Shown here in pieces: positions 34,672 to 44,604 of a stretch of DNA of 64,000 bases (positions are counted from its first letter, which is position 1; each line of letters starts with the position of its first letter). The stretch is taken from the NCBI GenBank assembly GCA_052274345.1, contig DAVZGP010000005.1, positions 1 through 64,000 on the forward strand, read 5' to 3'. The DNA is from Clostridium_AD sp937920395 (GTDB lineage Bacteria > Bacillota > Clostridia > Clostridiales > Clostridiaceae). A program made the position numbers and the translations under genes. The notes under the pieces are model-generated. The model worked only from the letters and a program-made list of their open reading frames with translations. It searched no databases and had not been told where the DNA came from.

Positions 34672-36258
34672 ATGAAAATTCAATTCTATGGAGCAGCAAA
34701 AACTGTTACAGGTTCATGCCATATTTTACAGATAAATGGAAAGACGGTTTTGCTTGATTGTGGTTTATATCAGGGCAAAGGTGAAAAGGTATTTGCAAAT
34801 GAGGAATTTGATTTTAATCCTAGAGATGTAGATTATGTGATTTTATCACATGCCCATATAGATCATAGTGGAAGAATACCACTACTTTATAAGATGGGAT
34901 TTAAGGGAGAAATTTTATCAACTCAGGCGACAATGGATTTATGCAGTATTATGCTTCCTGACAGTGGTCATATTCATGAATCTGAGGTGGAGTGGAAAAA
35001 TAAAAAAAGAAAACGTCAGGGATTAAAAACTTTAGAACCATTATATACAGTTAAATTGGCAGAACTTTCTCTTTCACTTTTTAGAGCATTTCCATATGAT
35101 GAGATGATAGATATTTTTGATGGGTTAAAAATAAGATTTAGAGATGCAGGGCATCTTTTAGGTTCGGCAATTGTTGAATTATATATGACTGAAAAGGATC
35201 AAGAAGAAGTAAAACTTGTGTACAGTGGTGACTTGGGTAATATAAATAAGCCAATTTTAAAAGATTCAACCATTATTAAGCATACTGATTACTTGATAAT
35301 TGAGACCACATACGGTAATAGAGTTCATCCTGAGATTCAGGAAGATTTAAAAGAGTTATTAAAAATAATTAAGGAGACCTTTGCAAGAGGGGGAAATGTC
35401 ATTATACCTTCATTTGCAGTGGGGAGGACTCAGGAGATATTATATGAATTAAATAAGTATGTAGAAAATGAAGAATTGAAGGATGTTAAAGTTTATATTG
35501 ACAGTCCGTTGGCTATTCAAGCAACAAAGGTATTTGAGAGTCATAATGAAGATTATGACACTGAAGCTAAAGAACTTGTAATGAAGGGAGAGTATCCTTT
35601 TAGATTTGATGGTTTGAGATTCTCGGTTTCCTCGAATGATTCAATGGAGATAAATAAAATAAAGAGTAATGTGATAGTTATATCTGCAAGTGGTATGTGT
35701 GATGCAGGTAGAATAAAACATCATCTTAAATATAATTTGTGGAGAGAAGAATCATCAATTGTTTTTGTAGGATATCAAGCAGAAGGGACGTTGGGACGAA
35801 ATATAGTAGGTGGGGCAAAAACGGTTAAAATATTTGGAGAACAAATTGCGGTTAAAGCTCATATCTATAACCTAGAGGGATTATCTGGACACGCTGATAG
35901 AAATGGATTATTTAACTGGATAGAGGAATTTATTGATAAACCAAAGGAAATTCTGCTTGTTCATGGAGATAAAGAAGCACAGGATAGTTTTAAACAGTTA
36001 TTGGATTCTAAGGGCTACAGTGCAAGAATTGTTGAAAGTGGAGAGGAATTCTATATAAATGAAGTTAATAAAATTAATAAAACTGATAAAATCGAAAAAA
36101 CTTATGGGATCGATAAAGCTTATAAGACTTATAAAGCTGACAAAGCTGATGAAAATTTAAGAAAAAAATTGATAAAGGACATTAAATCAATAAATAATAT
36201 TGAAGGTCTAGAAAAAGGAGATTTGCTTGATATTATAAAAGATATTATTTATAATTAA
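34672..36258 (+). CDS. MBL-fold beta-CASP metallo-hydrolase (RNase-type)
   Basis: Zinc hydrolase of the RNA-processing beta-CASP group. SHAHIDHSGRIP at 59-70 holds the metal ligands (H60, H62, D64, H65). DAGHLLGS near 160 and YSGDLGN near 185 are further ligands, and the RMMBL end has LSGHADRNGL and LVHGD near 410-440. Residues after about 460 form a Lys-rich tail with repeated DKA/YKA units, not part of the fold. The start is ATG 34672 behind GAGGAGG; the ATG at 34651 lies before that site. At 528 residues the enzyme is complete. Its RNA target is unknown. Confidence 0.9.
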   Translation: MKIQFYGAAKTVTGSCHILQINGKTVLLDCGLYQGKGEKVFANEEFDFNPRDVDYVILSHAHIDHSGRIPLLYKMGFKGEILSTQATMDLCSIMLPDSGHIHESEVEWKNKKRKRQGLKTLEPLYTVKLAELSLSLFRAFPYDEMIDIFDGLKIRFRDAGHLLGSAIVELYMTEKDQEEVKLVYSGDLGNINKPILKDSTIIKHTDYLIIETTYGNRVHPEIQEDLKELLKIIKETFARGGNVIIPSFAVGRTQEILYELNKYVENEELKDVKVYIDSPLAIQATKVFESHNEDYDTEAKELVMKGEYPFRFDGLRFSVSSNDSMEINKIKSNVIVISASGMCDAGRIKHHLKYNLWREESSIVFVGYQAEGTLGRNIVGGAKTVKIFGEQIAVKAHIYNLEGLSGHADRNGLFNWIEEFIDKPKEILLVHGDKEAQDSFKQLLDSKGYSARIVESGEEFYINEVNKINKTDKIEKTYGIDKAYKTYKADKADENLRKKLIKDIKSINNIEGLEKGDLLDIIKDIIYN

Positions 36259-36338
36259 AAGGAATCTAACAATATTATAAAATGAAAATCATGTTTTAAA
36301 AAGTAATATTTGAACTTCAATTGATATATAATAAAAAT

Positions 36339-36375
36339 GAAAGTCCTGAATTAATTCAAGACTTTTATTTTTTAC
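36339..36375 (+). terminator. Terminator after the beta-CASP gene
   Basis: AAAGTC-TGAA pairs with TTCA-GACTTT around TTAA, with one mismatch (C opposite A), then TTATTTTTT. It lies about 80 bases after the stop. Confidence 0.72.
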
Positions 36376-36406
36376 ATCTATTCTGTTTTATAAAGGAGAA
36401 TAAATT

Positions 36407-38212
36407 ATGAAAACGGCTTTAAAAGAAAGAAAGGATGTAGATAAGTCACTTACTTGGGATTTATCTTCACTATTCCAATCAGAGAAGCAGTATGATTTAG
36501 CGTTGAAAGGGTTAGAAGAACTTACTCTAGCAATAGAAAAAAACTATAAACGAAAGTTGAACAACGCTAGTATTATAAATGACTGTTTAGATAAAATGAG
36601 GGTTGTTATGGAGGGTGAAGATCTTATAGAGAATTATGCAAGTCTTCAAGTTTCTACAGATCAATCTAATGAAGAAAACCAAACTAGATATATAAAATCT
36701 ATTAACGTATTAGCTGATTTAGAGAGCAGATTAAGTTTTGTAGAAAGCGAAATTAATGAGCTAGATGATAAAATAATAGATGAAGCAATTGAAAAGTCAA
36801 AAGAAAATGCCCATTATTTAAGTGAGATAAAAAGATTTAAGAAACATTCATTACATCCAGAAGTTGAAAAGGCATTATCTGCTTTGTCTGGAACATTAGA
36901 TTCTTCTTATTCAACATATGAGACAACTAAATTAAGTGATATGGATTTTGAAAATTTTATTGTAGATGGAATCGAATATCCTCTTAGTTACGTACTTTTT
37001 GAAGATGAATGGGAATATGAGACTGATACTAAAATTAGAAGAGCCGCTTTTAAAGCGTTTTCCTTAAAACTCGGAGAATATAAACATACAGTAGCAGCAC
37101 TTTATCAAACGCAGGTACAAAAGGAAAAAACAATAGCAACTCTTAGAGGATTTGATTCTGTTATAGATAGTTTATTGTTTCCTCAAGAGGTAGAGAGGGA
37201 ATTATATGATAGACAAATAGATATAATTATGGAAAAGTTAGCACCACATATGAGAAAATATGCGAAACTGCTCCAAAAAATTCACAAGCTTGATGAAATG
37301 ACCTTTGCAGATTTAAAGCTTGAAGTTGATCCAACCTATGAGCCAACCATATCTGTGGAGGAATCAAAGAAATATGTTGAGGGAGCATTATCAGTTTTAG
37401 GTGAAGATTATGTAGAGATGGTAAAAAAAGCTTATGATGAAAAATGGATTGACTTTGTTCAAAACAAAGGAAAATCAACAGGTGGTTTTTGTGCTACTCC
37501 TTATGGTAGTCATCCTCTAATTTTATTATCTTGGACCGAGAAAATGAAAGAAGCATTTGTACTTGCTCATGAATTAGGCCATGCAGGTCATTTTACGTTA
37601 ATTAACAAAAATCAAAATATTTATAATGCTCAGCCCTCATTATATTTTATAGAAGCACCATCTACTATGAATGAGATGCTTATGTCAAATTATCTTATGA
37701 AAACAAATGATGAACCTAGATTTAAGAGATGGGTTTTATCTTCTATGATTAGCCGTACTTATTACCATAACTTTGTAACGCATTTATTAGAAGCAGCTTA
37801 TCAAAGAGAAGTTTATAAAACAATAGATGCAGGTGGAAGTGTGCAAGCTACAAACCTTAATGAAATAAAGAAAGGTGTTCTTAAAAAATTCTGGGGAGAT
37901 TCTGTGAAAATTGTTGATGGTGCAGAACTTACATGGATGAGACAGCCACATTATTATATGGGACTTTATCCATACACATATAGTGCTGGACTTACAATAG
38001 CTACGCAGGTAAGTAACAGAATTTTAAAAGAAGGAAGGCCGGCTGTAGATGACTGGAGAAAAGTATTAAAAGCAGGAGGCACTAAATCGCCAATAGAACT
38101 TGCTAAAATGGCAGGAGTAGATATAACAACTGACAAACCGCTATTAGATACTATAGAGTATATAGGAAATATAATTGACGAAATAATAAAGCTTACAGAT
38201 GAGATGGAGTAA
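36407..38212 (+). CDS. pepF: Oligoendopeptidase F
   Basis: A cytoplasmic M3 zinc peptidase that degrades peptides of about 7-17 residues. The zinc site HELGHAGH has H388, E389 and H392, and the third ligand Glu lies in the following IEAPSTMNE stretch near 415. The N-terminal helical half is typical of the family, and 601 residues is the standard length. AAAGGAG precedes ATG 36407. A very long hairpin closes the transcript. Confidence 0.95.
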   Translation: MKTALKERKDVDKSLTWDLSSLFQSEKQYDLALKGLEELTLAIEKNYKRKLNNASIINDCLDKMRVVMEGEDLIENYASLQVSTDQSNEENQTRYIKSINVLADLESRLSFVESEINELDDKIIDEAIEKSKENAHYLSEIKRFKKHSLHPEVEKALSALSGTLDSSYSTYETTKLSDMDFENFIVDGIEYPLSYVLFEDEWEYETDTKIRRAAFKAFSLKLGEYKHTVAALYQTQVQKEKTIATLRGFDSVIDSLLFPQEVERELYDRQIDIIMEKLAPHMRKYAKLLQKIHKLDEMTFADLKLEVDPTYEPTISVEESKKYVEGALSVLGEDYVEMVKKAYDEKWIDFVQNKGKSTGGFCATPYGSHPLILLSWTEKMKEAFVLAHELGHAGHFTLINKNQNIYNAQPSLYFIEAPSTMNEMLMSNYLMKTNDEPRFKRWVLSSMISRTYYHNFVTHLLEAAYQREVYKTIDAGGSVQATNLNEIKKGVLKKFWGDSVKIVDGAELTWMRQPHYYMGLYPYTYSAGLTIATQVSNRILKEGRPAVDDWRKVLKAGGTKSPIELAKMAGVDITTDKPLLDTIEYIGNIIDEIIKLTDEME

Positions 38213-38284
38213 TAATACAAATAGAACTAAAGGATTTAATAATATTAAATAATGAATAGAAAGTAATTGGAATATAAATAGAAT

Positions 38285-38345
38285 AATATTAAAAGTAAAA
38301 AAGCTGTACTCTTGCTATGAGTATAGCTTTTTTACTTTTAATATT
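38285..38345. terminator. Long hairpin terminator after pepF
   Basis: A 27-bp stem with one G-T pair around a 7-base loop (TTGCTAT). The lower part pairs AATATTAAAAGTAAAAAAGC with its exact complement, the arm ends TTTTTTAC, and TTTT follows. It is much longer than a typical terminator. Confidence 0.85.
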
Positions 38346-38437
38346 ATTTTAAGAATTTTTTAATGTAAATTTAATCTTAAATATCTATAATGAGAGTGGT
38401 TTATTATTTAGTAGATGGTATGGAGGAGATAGTAAAA

Positions 38438-39025
38438 ATGAATATGAAATTTTTTAGAATAATAAATAATTTAGCAAATAAAAACGTGATTTTAGATAAT
38501 ACAATGATTTTCTTTTCTCAATATGTACCTTATATATTTATGGCAGTTGTTGTAATAGCATTTATTTTAGGGATAAAACAAAAGAAATCCGAATATAGAA
38601 AAATAGCTGTTAGTACAGTTGTTATAACAGGTATAAATTTAATCATAAATTTAATCATTAGAAGTATGTTTTATGTGGACAGACCTTTTGTTCATAATAA
38701 GGTGAATTTATTATTGCCTCACGATACAGCCTCGTCCTTCCCAAGTAATCATGCTACTGGAACAATGAGTATAGCTTTAGGTTTAAAAAAATACAATAGA
38801 ATACTAGGAATGATAATGACAATATTATCAATAATCGTAAGCTTTTCAAGAGTGTATGTTGGACACCACTATCCTATGGATATTATAGGAGCGTATATAA
38901 TTGTTTTTACAACAAGCTACATTTATAACTTAAAATTAAGAAGTAAGGTAGAAAATTTATATGGAATAGTTGAAAAGAAAATAGCAATAAAATTAGGGCT
39001 TAAATCATTATACAAAGAAGATTAG
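38438..39025 (+). CDS. PAP2-family phosphatase (BcrC-like undecaprenyl-PP phosphatase)
   Basis: A membrane phosphatase of 195 residues with several helices. The three PAP2 motifs are present: RSMFYVDRPF (motif 1), PSNHATG (motif 2) and SRVYVGHHYPMD (motif 3). Relatives such as BcrC recycle undecaprenyl pyrophosphate for cell-wall synthesis and give bacitracin resistance. The start is ATG 38438, 9 bases after GGAGGAG; the earlier ATG at 38390 lies before this site. Single gene. Confidence 0.85.
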   Translation: MNMKFFRIINNLANKNVILDNTMIFFSQYVPYIFMAVVVIAFILGIKQKKSEYRKIAVSTVVITGINLIINLIIRSMFYVDRPFVHNKVNLLLPHDTASSFPSNHATGTMSIALGLKKYNRILGMIMTILSIIVSFSRVYVGHHYPMDIIGAYIIVFTTSYIYNLKLRSKVENLYGIVEKKIAIKLGLKSLYKED

Positions 39026-39312
39026 TATTAAGCTTTTCATATACAAATTCAAATAGTTTGCCGCCACACCAAACTCATCTGCGGCATTTACAAGTGGTGA
39101 CAAAAACTAATGTTACCCACCTTACTCCCTCTAATTTCTAGTTTATAAATAGTTTAACAATGATTTATTTATAGTTTACATTTTTGTTTTATACTGTGTT
39201 TATAGTAAGATAAGAAACATTGGGTGAAAAATAAAAATATGATTTTAGTAAAATAAAAATATTAAAAGAAATTTATAAGAATAATAATCTAATTAGATGG
39301 GAGCGTGTAATC

Positions 39313-39912
39313 GTGAAGGTAAAAACTCATGTTAAGATAGCGGAGTTAGCATTTAAGAATAATATAATAATTATGCCTAAAGGATTTTCTAAAATTATGT
39401 TTAATTTTGGACTTGTGATGATTGATCAAAGCTGGCAGGTTATAACACATCCACATTATATGAATAAATCTATAGGATATGTTCTTGAAAAGATAGAAAA
39501 GCTCCTTTTAGTTAAAAAATTTAATGGTTATCATTCGATGCAATTAGGAATAGTTGTTCATTATCTATGTGACTTTTGCTGCAATGCTCATATATCAGGA
39601 GCAGTTGGGAATATTCAATATCATTTAAAGTATGAACGAGACCTTCAAAGATATCTACTAGATAATTATGATAATTTAGGAGAGCAACTTAATAAGCCTT
39701 TAAATGATAAAGGTCATAGATTAAATAGCCTTGCTTTAATAAAAGCGTCAATTGAAAATGTTTTAGATGATTACATGGAAGGTGAGGCATCTTATTTACT
39801 GGATATTAAACAATGCGTTGAAATTACTTCTATGGTTTGCTCTAATGTTTTTGATTTTAATGTGAGTTTATCAAGAAATATTGTTTTTAAGGCGAAACAA
39901 TTTCAAATATAA
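39313..39912 (+). CDS. Zinc-dependent phospholipase C-like protein
   Basis: A 199-residue protein with the pattern of the zinc phospholipase C fold: an N-terminal THVKIAELAF, ITHPHYMNKS near 55, and the metal-binding stretch LGIVVHYLCDFCCNAH near 80-95 (His, Asp, His). Unlike clostridial alpha toxin it has no signal peptide and no C2-like C-terminal domain, so it may be intracellular or released differently. It starts with GTG 39313 behind GGGAG. The substrate is unknown. The 287 bases before it hold no gene, only a weak GCCGC hairpin near 39060. Confidence 0.78.
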   Translation: MKVKTHVKIAELAFKNNIIIMPKGFSKIMFNFGLVMIDQSWQVITHPHYMNKSIGYVLEKIEKLLLVKKFNGYHSMQLGIVVHYLCDFCCNAHISGAVGNIQYHLKYERDLQRYLLDNYDNLGEQLNKPLNDKGHRLNSLALIKASIENVLDDYMEGEASYLLDIKQCVEITSMVCSNVFDFNVSLSRNIVFKAKQFQI

Positions 39913-39977
39913 ATTAACAAAACGATATGAAAACGTTAGTTTATTTATAGTATAATAAATGGAGCGAGGTGAATTAT

Positions 39978-41417
39978 TTGACAATAAAAAAACGCTTATT
40001 TATTTCTAATTTTCTAATGATTGTCATACCTGCAATTATAGGTCTTATAATGGTAGGGGGTACAATGTTTGCAGTTATGGAGATAATGGGAACTCATGAT
40101 CAAAACGAGAAATCATTTTATGATTCAAAACAAAAAACAGACATGCTTATACATAATTGGTCGCGCAGTATTAACATTAATCAAATGAAGGTGGATTTAG
40201 ACAGCTTTAATGAAAAACATAGAGATAAGAAAATTTCATTATTCATTTATGAAGGTAAGAAATTGGTATATCCGTTATCGACTATTAAAAGTACTCCCAT
40301 TTGGGATGCTGCTATTTCACAAAATGGTAGTCATACGTTTTTTATGGATAATATAGCTATCTATAAGGAAAACGTAGGTAAATACAGTATAATTTTAGAG
40401 GATACTAATTTCAGCTCGCGTAATAAGCAAGATGGTGGAGCATATGATAAGGTAGTGTTTAACTTAGTAGTAATAATGAGTTTGCTTATTATCGCTATTA
40501 TATTGCTAACAAATAGATTTTTAACACGTTTTGTATTTAAGAGTATTATAGTACCGTTAGATACTTTAGTATATGGAGTGCGCCAAATTCGTGATGGTAA
40601 TTTAGATTATAATATAGAGTATAATGAAAAAGATGAATTTGAAGGTATATGTTCTGATTTTAACGAAATGGCTCAGCGACTTTTAGATTCTGTAAATGCA
40701 AGGCAAAAGGATGAAGCTAATCGTAAAGAATTAATTGCTGGAATTTCCCATGATCTACGAACTCCATTAACATCTATAAAAGCCTATGTTGAGGGACTTG
40801 ATACAGGAGTGGCATCTACTCCTGAAATTCAGAAACGTTACTTAGATACCATAAAGAATAAGACTGTTGATTTGGAACATATCGTAAGTCAATTGTTTTT
40901 GTTTTCTAAATTAGATATTGGAGAATTCCCTCTTTATCTGGAGAAAGCAGACATTGGTAAAGAATTGTCTAATATGATAGTTAATCTTAAAGAGGAATAT
41001 AAGAAAAAGGGACTCATTATTACACTTATACAAAATGTTAAAGACATTTATGTTCAAGCAGATATTGTGCAGCTACGTAATGCTGTAATTAATATTTTAG
41101 AAAATAGTGTTAAATATAAAAATATAGAGCAATGCCAAATGAGAATTCTATGTGAGGCAGACGATAATAATGTGGAAATTAAATTAGAAGATAATGGATC
41201 GGGTGTCCCTGAGGAAGCACTTGAAAAATTATTTGATATTTTTTATCGAACAGATCCTTCTAGAAGTAATCCTAGTAAAGGTAGTGGATTAGGACTTTCT
41301 ATAACAGCAAAAATCATAGAAAAGTTAGGTGGATCAATACGAGCAGAGAATATACCAGAAGGTGGACTTGCTATTATTATGATGCTCCCAAAATATACAG
41401 GAGGTAACAATGCTTAA
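39978..41417 (+). CDS. Two-component sensor histidine kinase
   Basis: A membrane sensor paired with the next gene. TM1 (about 8-30), an extracellular sensing domain (about 31-160), TM2 (about 161-182) and HAMP (about 183-245) are followed by HisKA with H258 in ISHDLRTPLTS, then HATPase with LENSVKY and GSGLGLSI. The start is TTG 39978, 8 bases after GAGG; GTG 39969 overlaps that site. The stop overlaps the regulator start by 8 bases. No target or signal is suggested by neighbouring genes. Confidence 0.92.
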   Translation: MTIKKRLFISNFLMIVIPAIIGLIMVGGTMFAVMEIMGTHDQNEKSFYDSKQKTDMLIHNWSRSININQMKVDLDSFNEKHRDKKISLFIYEGKKLVYPLSTIKSTPIWDAAISQNGSHTFFMDNIAIYKENVGKYSIILEDTNFSSRNKQDGGAYDKVVFNLVVIMSLLIIAIILLTNRFLTRFVFKSIIVPLDTLVYGVRQIRDGNLDYNIEYNEKDEFEGICSDFNEMAQRLLDSVNARQKDEANRKELIAGISHDLRTPLTSIKAYVEGLDTGVASTPEIQKRYLDTIKNKTVDLEHIVSQLFLFSKLDIGEFPLYLEKADIGKELSNMIVNLKEEYKKKGLIITLIQNVKDIYVQADIVQLRNAVINILENSVKYKNIEQCQMRILCEADDNNVEIKLEDNGSGVPEEALEKLFDIFYRTDPSRSNPSKGSGLGLSITAKIIEKLGGSIRAENIPEGGLAIIMMLPKYTGGNNA

Positions 41418-42099
41418 AAAAATTCTGATTATTGAAGACGATAAATCTATTGCAGAGATTGAAAGAGATTTTTTAGAGATAAATGGGTTTGAAACCTTTA
41501 TTGTAGCAGATGGAATAAAAGGTTTAAAATATGCATCCTCAGGAGAATATGATTTAATTTTACTTGATTTGATGCTGCCCAACATAAATGGATATGAAAT
41601 TTGTAAGAAAATACGAGGAATAATTGATATTCCAATAATAATGGTAACTGCAAGAATTGAAGATATAGATAAAATAAGAGGTTTGGGATTAGGTGCTGAT
41701 GACTATATTTCAAAACCTTTTTCTCCTACTGAGCTTGTTGCAAGAGTAAAAGCAAATTTAGCACAATATGAACGATTAAGAGGTAATGTATTCTTAGCTG
41801 AAGAAATACAAGTTGGTAATGTGAGAATTAATTCCAAAGCACATCGTGTATATGTAGATGATCATGAGATTGAGTTTAAGAATAAAGAGTATGAATTGCT
41901 CTTATTTCTTGTGACAAATGCAGATGTTGTTTTTAACAAAGAAATATTATATGAAAAAATTTGGGGAATGGATGCATATGGAGACAGTAAGACTGTTGCA
42001 GTTCATATTAATCGGTTAAGAGAAAAAATTGAAAAAGATCCATCTAACCCCATACATATTCAAACTGTATGGGGTGCTGGATATCGGTTTAAAGTATAA
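41410..42099 (+). CDS. OmpR-family response regulator
   Basis: The partner of the preceding kinase. The receiver domain has acidic pocket ED (10-11), phospho-acceptor D53 in LLDLMLP and conserved Lys in YISKPF near 101. A winged-helix DNA-binding domain from about 130 to 229 contains VAVHINRLREKIE and the end GAGYRFKV. At 229 residues it is complete. It is translated through the 8-base overlap with the kinase. Regulated genes are not identifiable here. Confidence 0.94.
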   Translation: MLKKILIIEDDKSIAEIERDFLEINGFETFIVADGIKGLKYASSGEYDLILLDLMLPNINGYEICKKIRGIIDIPIIMVTARIEDIDKIRGLGLGADDYISKPFSPTELVARVKANLAQYERLRGNVFLAEEIQVGNVRINSKAHRVYVDDHEIEFKNKEYELLLFLVTNADVVFNKEILYEKIWGMDAYGDSKTVAVHINRLREKIEKDPSNPIHIQTVWGAGYRFKV

Positions 42100-42269
42100 A
42101 TCATATAGTAACACGATTTTGAAAATTATTAACATATAAAGTTATTTTGATTGTCGCTTTGGATTTTTTTATTAAATTACTTAGAAATAAAAAATATAAA
42201 ATTGATAATTAGCCTAAATAAAAAGTAAATGTTAAACCTATGGTATAATTATCTTGGGGTGAGGTACGA

Positions 42270-43034
42270 ATGATTACAATATTATCACCAGCGAAAAATT
42301 TAAAAATGGACAAGACAGTTAATACTAGTTTATTTACTAAGCCTATATTTATCAAGGAAGCAAGTAGCTTAATTAAGGAGCTTATAAAATATCCCCCGGA
42401 AGATTTGGAAGGGTTAATGAAAATAAATAGTAAACTTGCAGAGCAAAATTTTATGAGGCATATTACATGGGAAAAAGAACATGATTTATCAAATGGTAAA
42501 CAAGCATTACTTGCATATGATGGTGCAGCATTTAAGGGATTAAATGGAGGTGATTTAAATCAGCAACAGCTATCTTTTGCTAATAAGCATTTAATAATAT
42601 TATCCGGATTATATGGTGCACTTAGGCCACTTGATTTAATACAACCTTATAGGTTAGAGATGGGAATAAAGCTTAAAAATAAACGAGGTAATAACTTATA
42701 TAATTTTTGGGGAAATAAGATTACTGCTTATATTAAAAAGGAATTAAAGACACAAAATGATAACATACTTATAAATTTAGCATCAAAGGAATATTCCTCG
42801 GTAATAGATATGAGCAAAATCAATGTAAATGCGATAACACCTGTGTTTAAAGATTATAAAAATGGAAATAATAAAGTTATAACTATTTACACAAAACGGG
42901 CAAGAGGATTAATGAGCCGGTTTATAATTGAAAATAGTATTAGTTTACCGGGTGATTTAAAAGAATTTAACGAAGAGGGGTATAGTTATAACAAATATCT
43001 ATCTTCGGACGCGGAATTCGTATTTACTAGATAA
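42270..43034 (+). CDS. yaaA: Peroxide stress protein YaaA
   Basis: A 254-residue protein of the YaaA (formerly DUF328) family with the family start ITILSPAKNLKMD, the central stretch FANKHLIILSGLYGALRPLD and the end YTKRARGLMSRF. In E. coli YaaA lowers free iron during hydrogen peroxide stress and binds DNA; the same role is inferred here. GGTGAGGT acts as ribosome site. It is monocistronic and closed by a shared terminator. Confidence 0.94.
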   Translation: MITILSPAKNLKMDKTVNTSLFTKPIFIKEASSLIKELIKYPPEDLEGLMKINSKLAEQNFMRHITWEKEHDLSNGKQALLAYDGAAFKGLNGGDLNQQQLSFANKHLIILSGLYGALRPLDLIQPYRLEMGIKLKNKRGNNLYNFWGNKITAYIKKELKTQNDNILINLASKEYSSVIDMSKINVNAITPVFKDYKNGNNKVITIYTKRARGLMSRFIIENSISLPGDLKEFNEEGYSYNKYLSSDAEFVFTR

Positions 43035-43053
43035 ATGTACTCATTGTGGTGAG

Positions 43054-43092
43054 AAAGGACGACTAATCAAATAATGATTAGTCGTCCTTTTA
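43054..43092. terminator. Bidirectional terminator between yaaA and the GntR gene
   Basis: A 16-bp perfect stem, AAAGGACGACTAATCA with its complement, around a 5-base loop, with T on the plus strand. It serves both converging genes. Confidence 0.88.
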
Positions 43093-43108
43093 ATTGTAAT
43101 GTCTATTT

Positions 43109-43774
43109 CTAATCTATAATATGCATATTTAGTGGCATCATTAGATGCTTAACTAATATATTATATGCAATATCTCCGTCGCCTTGTTTAAGATAATGGA
43201 AAAATTGTTCATGCTCATCCAAAGTACTGTCAATACGACCAGTAAGAGAGAGAGCAGTTGATGTTGTTAATTGGATTAAATACATAAGCCTTTGAAATGT
43301 TTTACTAAATTCACTATTGTCTACATAATTAATTAATAAAAGATGAAACTTGTGGTCATAATCCATAAAAGATTTATGAGAGTCATTAGAATCTTTTGTT
43401 TTTTTCATACGTTCTAATAACTTACTCAGGGCTTTTATTAATTGCTGGCCTTTTTTACTTTCTATTTCACCTGCAATTACATGAGTACAAAATCCTTCTA
43501 TTGCACATCTAATTTGAATTGATTCTAACATATCCTTTTCATTGAGTTGTCTTATCATAAATCCCTTGCTTGGAATAATTGTAATATATCCATCTTGGCT
43601 AAGGCATTGAAGAGACTCTCTCATAGGAGTTCTTGAAATACCTAATTCTGCCGCTAGTTTTGTTTCCGAGTATAGGACATTAGTATTAAGTTTCTTTGTG
43701 AGAATTTGATCTTTCACATAGTTATAAGTCTGAGCTTGTAATGAACTTTTTGTATCAATATTTAAATTAGCCAT
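43109..43774 (-). CDS. GntR-family (FadR/FCD) transcriptional regulator
   Basis: A repressor-type regulator of 221 residues. The N-terminal winged helix-turn-helix (about 12-78) has LAAELGISRTPMRESL, and the FCD effector domain covers about 85-212. FCD regulators sense small organic acids or sugar acids. The start is ATG 43774, 8 bases after AGGGGAG; GTG 43783 overlaps that site. It diverges from the cyclase-reductase-YhcH-MFS operon, whose promoter holds a perfect dyad, so it most likely represses that operon until its substrate appears. Confidence 0.92.
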   Translation of the reverse strand: MANLNIDTKSSLQAQTYNYVKDQILTKKLNTNVLYSETKLAAELGISRTPMRESLQCLSQDGYITIIPSKGFMIRQLNEKDMLESIQIRCAIEGFCTHVIAGEIESKKGQQLIKALSKLLERMKKTKDSNDSHKSFMDYDHKFHLLLINYVDNSEFSKTFQRLMYLIQLTTSTALSLTGRIDSTLDEHEQFFHYLKQGDGDIAYNILVKHLMMPLNMHIID

Positions 43775-43836
43775 AGTCTGCACTCCCCTATGTTACTATC
43801 ATATACTAAAAAATATTTAAGGTCAATAAAAAACGC

Positions 43837-43865
43837 TTGACAGTGTACAGGTATACCGGTATACT
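43837..43865 (+). promoter_or_regulatory. Operon promoter with embedded GntR operator
   Basis: TTGACA (43837-43842), a 17-base spacer and TATACT (43860-43865) form a near-perfect sigma-A promoter. The dyad GTATACCGGTATAC (43851-43864) covers the spacer end and the -10 box, the expected place for the divergent GntR repressor. Confidence 0.88.
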
Positions 43866-43917
43866 GGAAATAAGAAAATAAATAGTATTAAAAATTAAAT
43901 TTTAAGGAGGAAATATT

Positions 43918-44604
43918 ATGAACTCATATAAAATGGGAGACTTAAAAGTAATCGATTTAACAAAGGTGTTAGATCCTAAAACAGAAAGTAGAAGATGTGG
44001 ACTTACTAGATTTAACACAGGTGGACCAATCCCAGATTTTCATACAATTATGGATTTAACTAGTCATTTAGGAACTCATGTCGAGTGCCCATATCATCAC
44101 AATGATAATTGGTCAGATGTAGAGTCACTTCCAATTACTACATTTATGGGAAGAGCGATTTACGTTAACATCACACATATGAAACCTAATGAAAAAATTA
44201 AAAGCATTGATTTAGAAAAGGCTTGCGGTGATAGAATTAAAAAAGGCGATATAGTAATCTTAGATTCACCTATGAAACTTGCTCCATTTACACCAGCATC
44301 AAATACAGAAGATGACAAAAGACTATTTATTTGCCGCGAGACTGCTCAGTGGTTGAAAGAAAAAGGAGTAAAATGTGTTGGTTTTGGCGACGGTGTATCA
44401 ATTGAAAGCAATAATGAAGATGTAAAAGCTTTTCATGATGTATTGATGGAAGTAAATGTTGTATTTTTAGAAGTGTTAAAGAATCTGGAAGAATTATCTG
44501 TAGATACATTCTTTATGTCATATTCTCCACTACCGATTATTGGTTTGGATTCATGTCCAATTCGTGCATATGCAATTGAAGGGTTAATAGAATTTTCTAA
44601 ATAA
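43918..44604 (+). CDS. Cyclase-family metal hydrolase (kynurenine formamidase fold)
   Basis: The first gene of the GntR-controlled operon. The family metal motif H-x-GTH-x-D-x-P-x-H appears as HLGTHVECPYH (50-60), with Glu in place of the usual Asp. Members open or dehydrate amides and lactones, for example kynurenine formamidase and isatin hydrolase. In an operon with a PanE-like reductase and a sugar-acid type MFS, a lactone or hydroxy-acid substrate is likely but not shown. At 228 residues it is complete. Ribosome site AAGGAGG. Confidence 0.87.
   Translation: MNSYKMGDLKVIDLTKVLDPKTESRRCGLTRFNTGGPIPDFHTIMDLTSHLGTHVECPYHHNDNWSDVESLPITTFMGRAIYVNITHMKPNEKIKSIDLEKACGDRIKKGDIVILDSPMKLAPFTPASNTEDDKRLFICRETAQWLKEKGVKCVGFGDGVSIESNNEDVKAFHDVLMEVNVVFLEVLKNLEELSVDTFFMSYSPLPIIGLDSCPIRAYAIEGLIEFSK

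Noticed and set aside
39058..39088. GCCGC hairpin as terminator of the PAP2 gene
   Set aside because: The stem is only 6 bp, the loop long and no T run follows.
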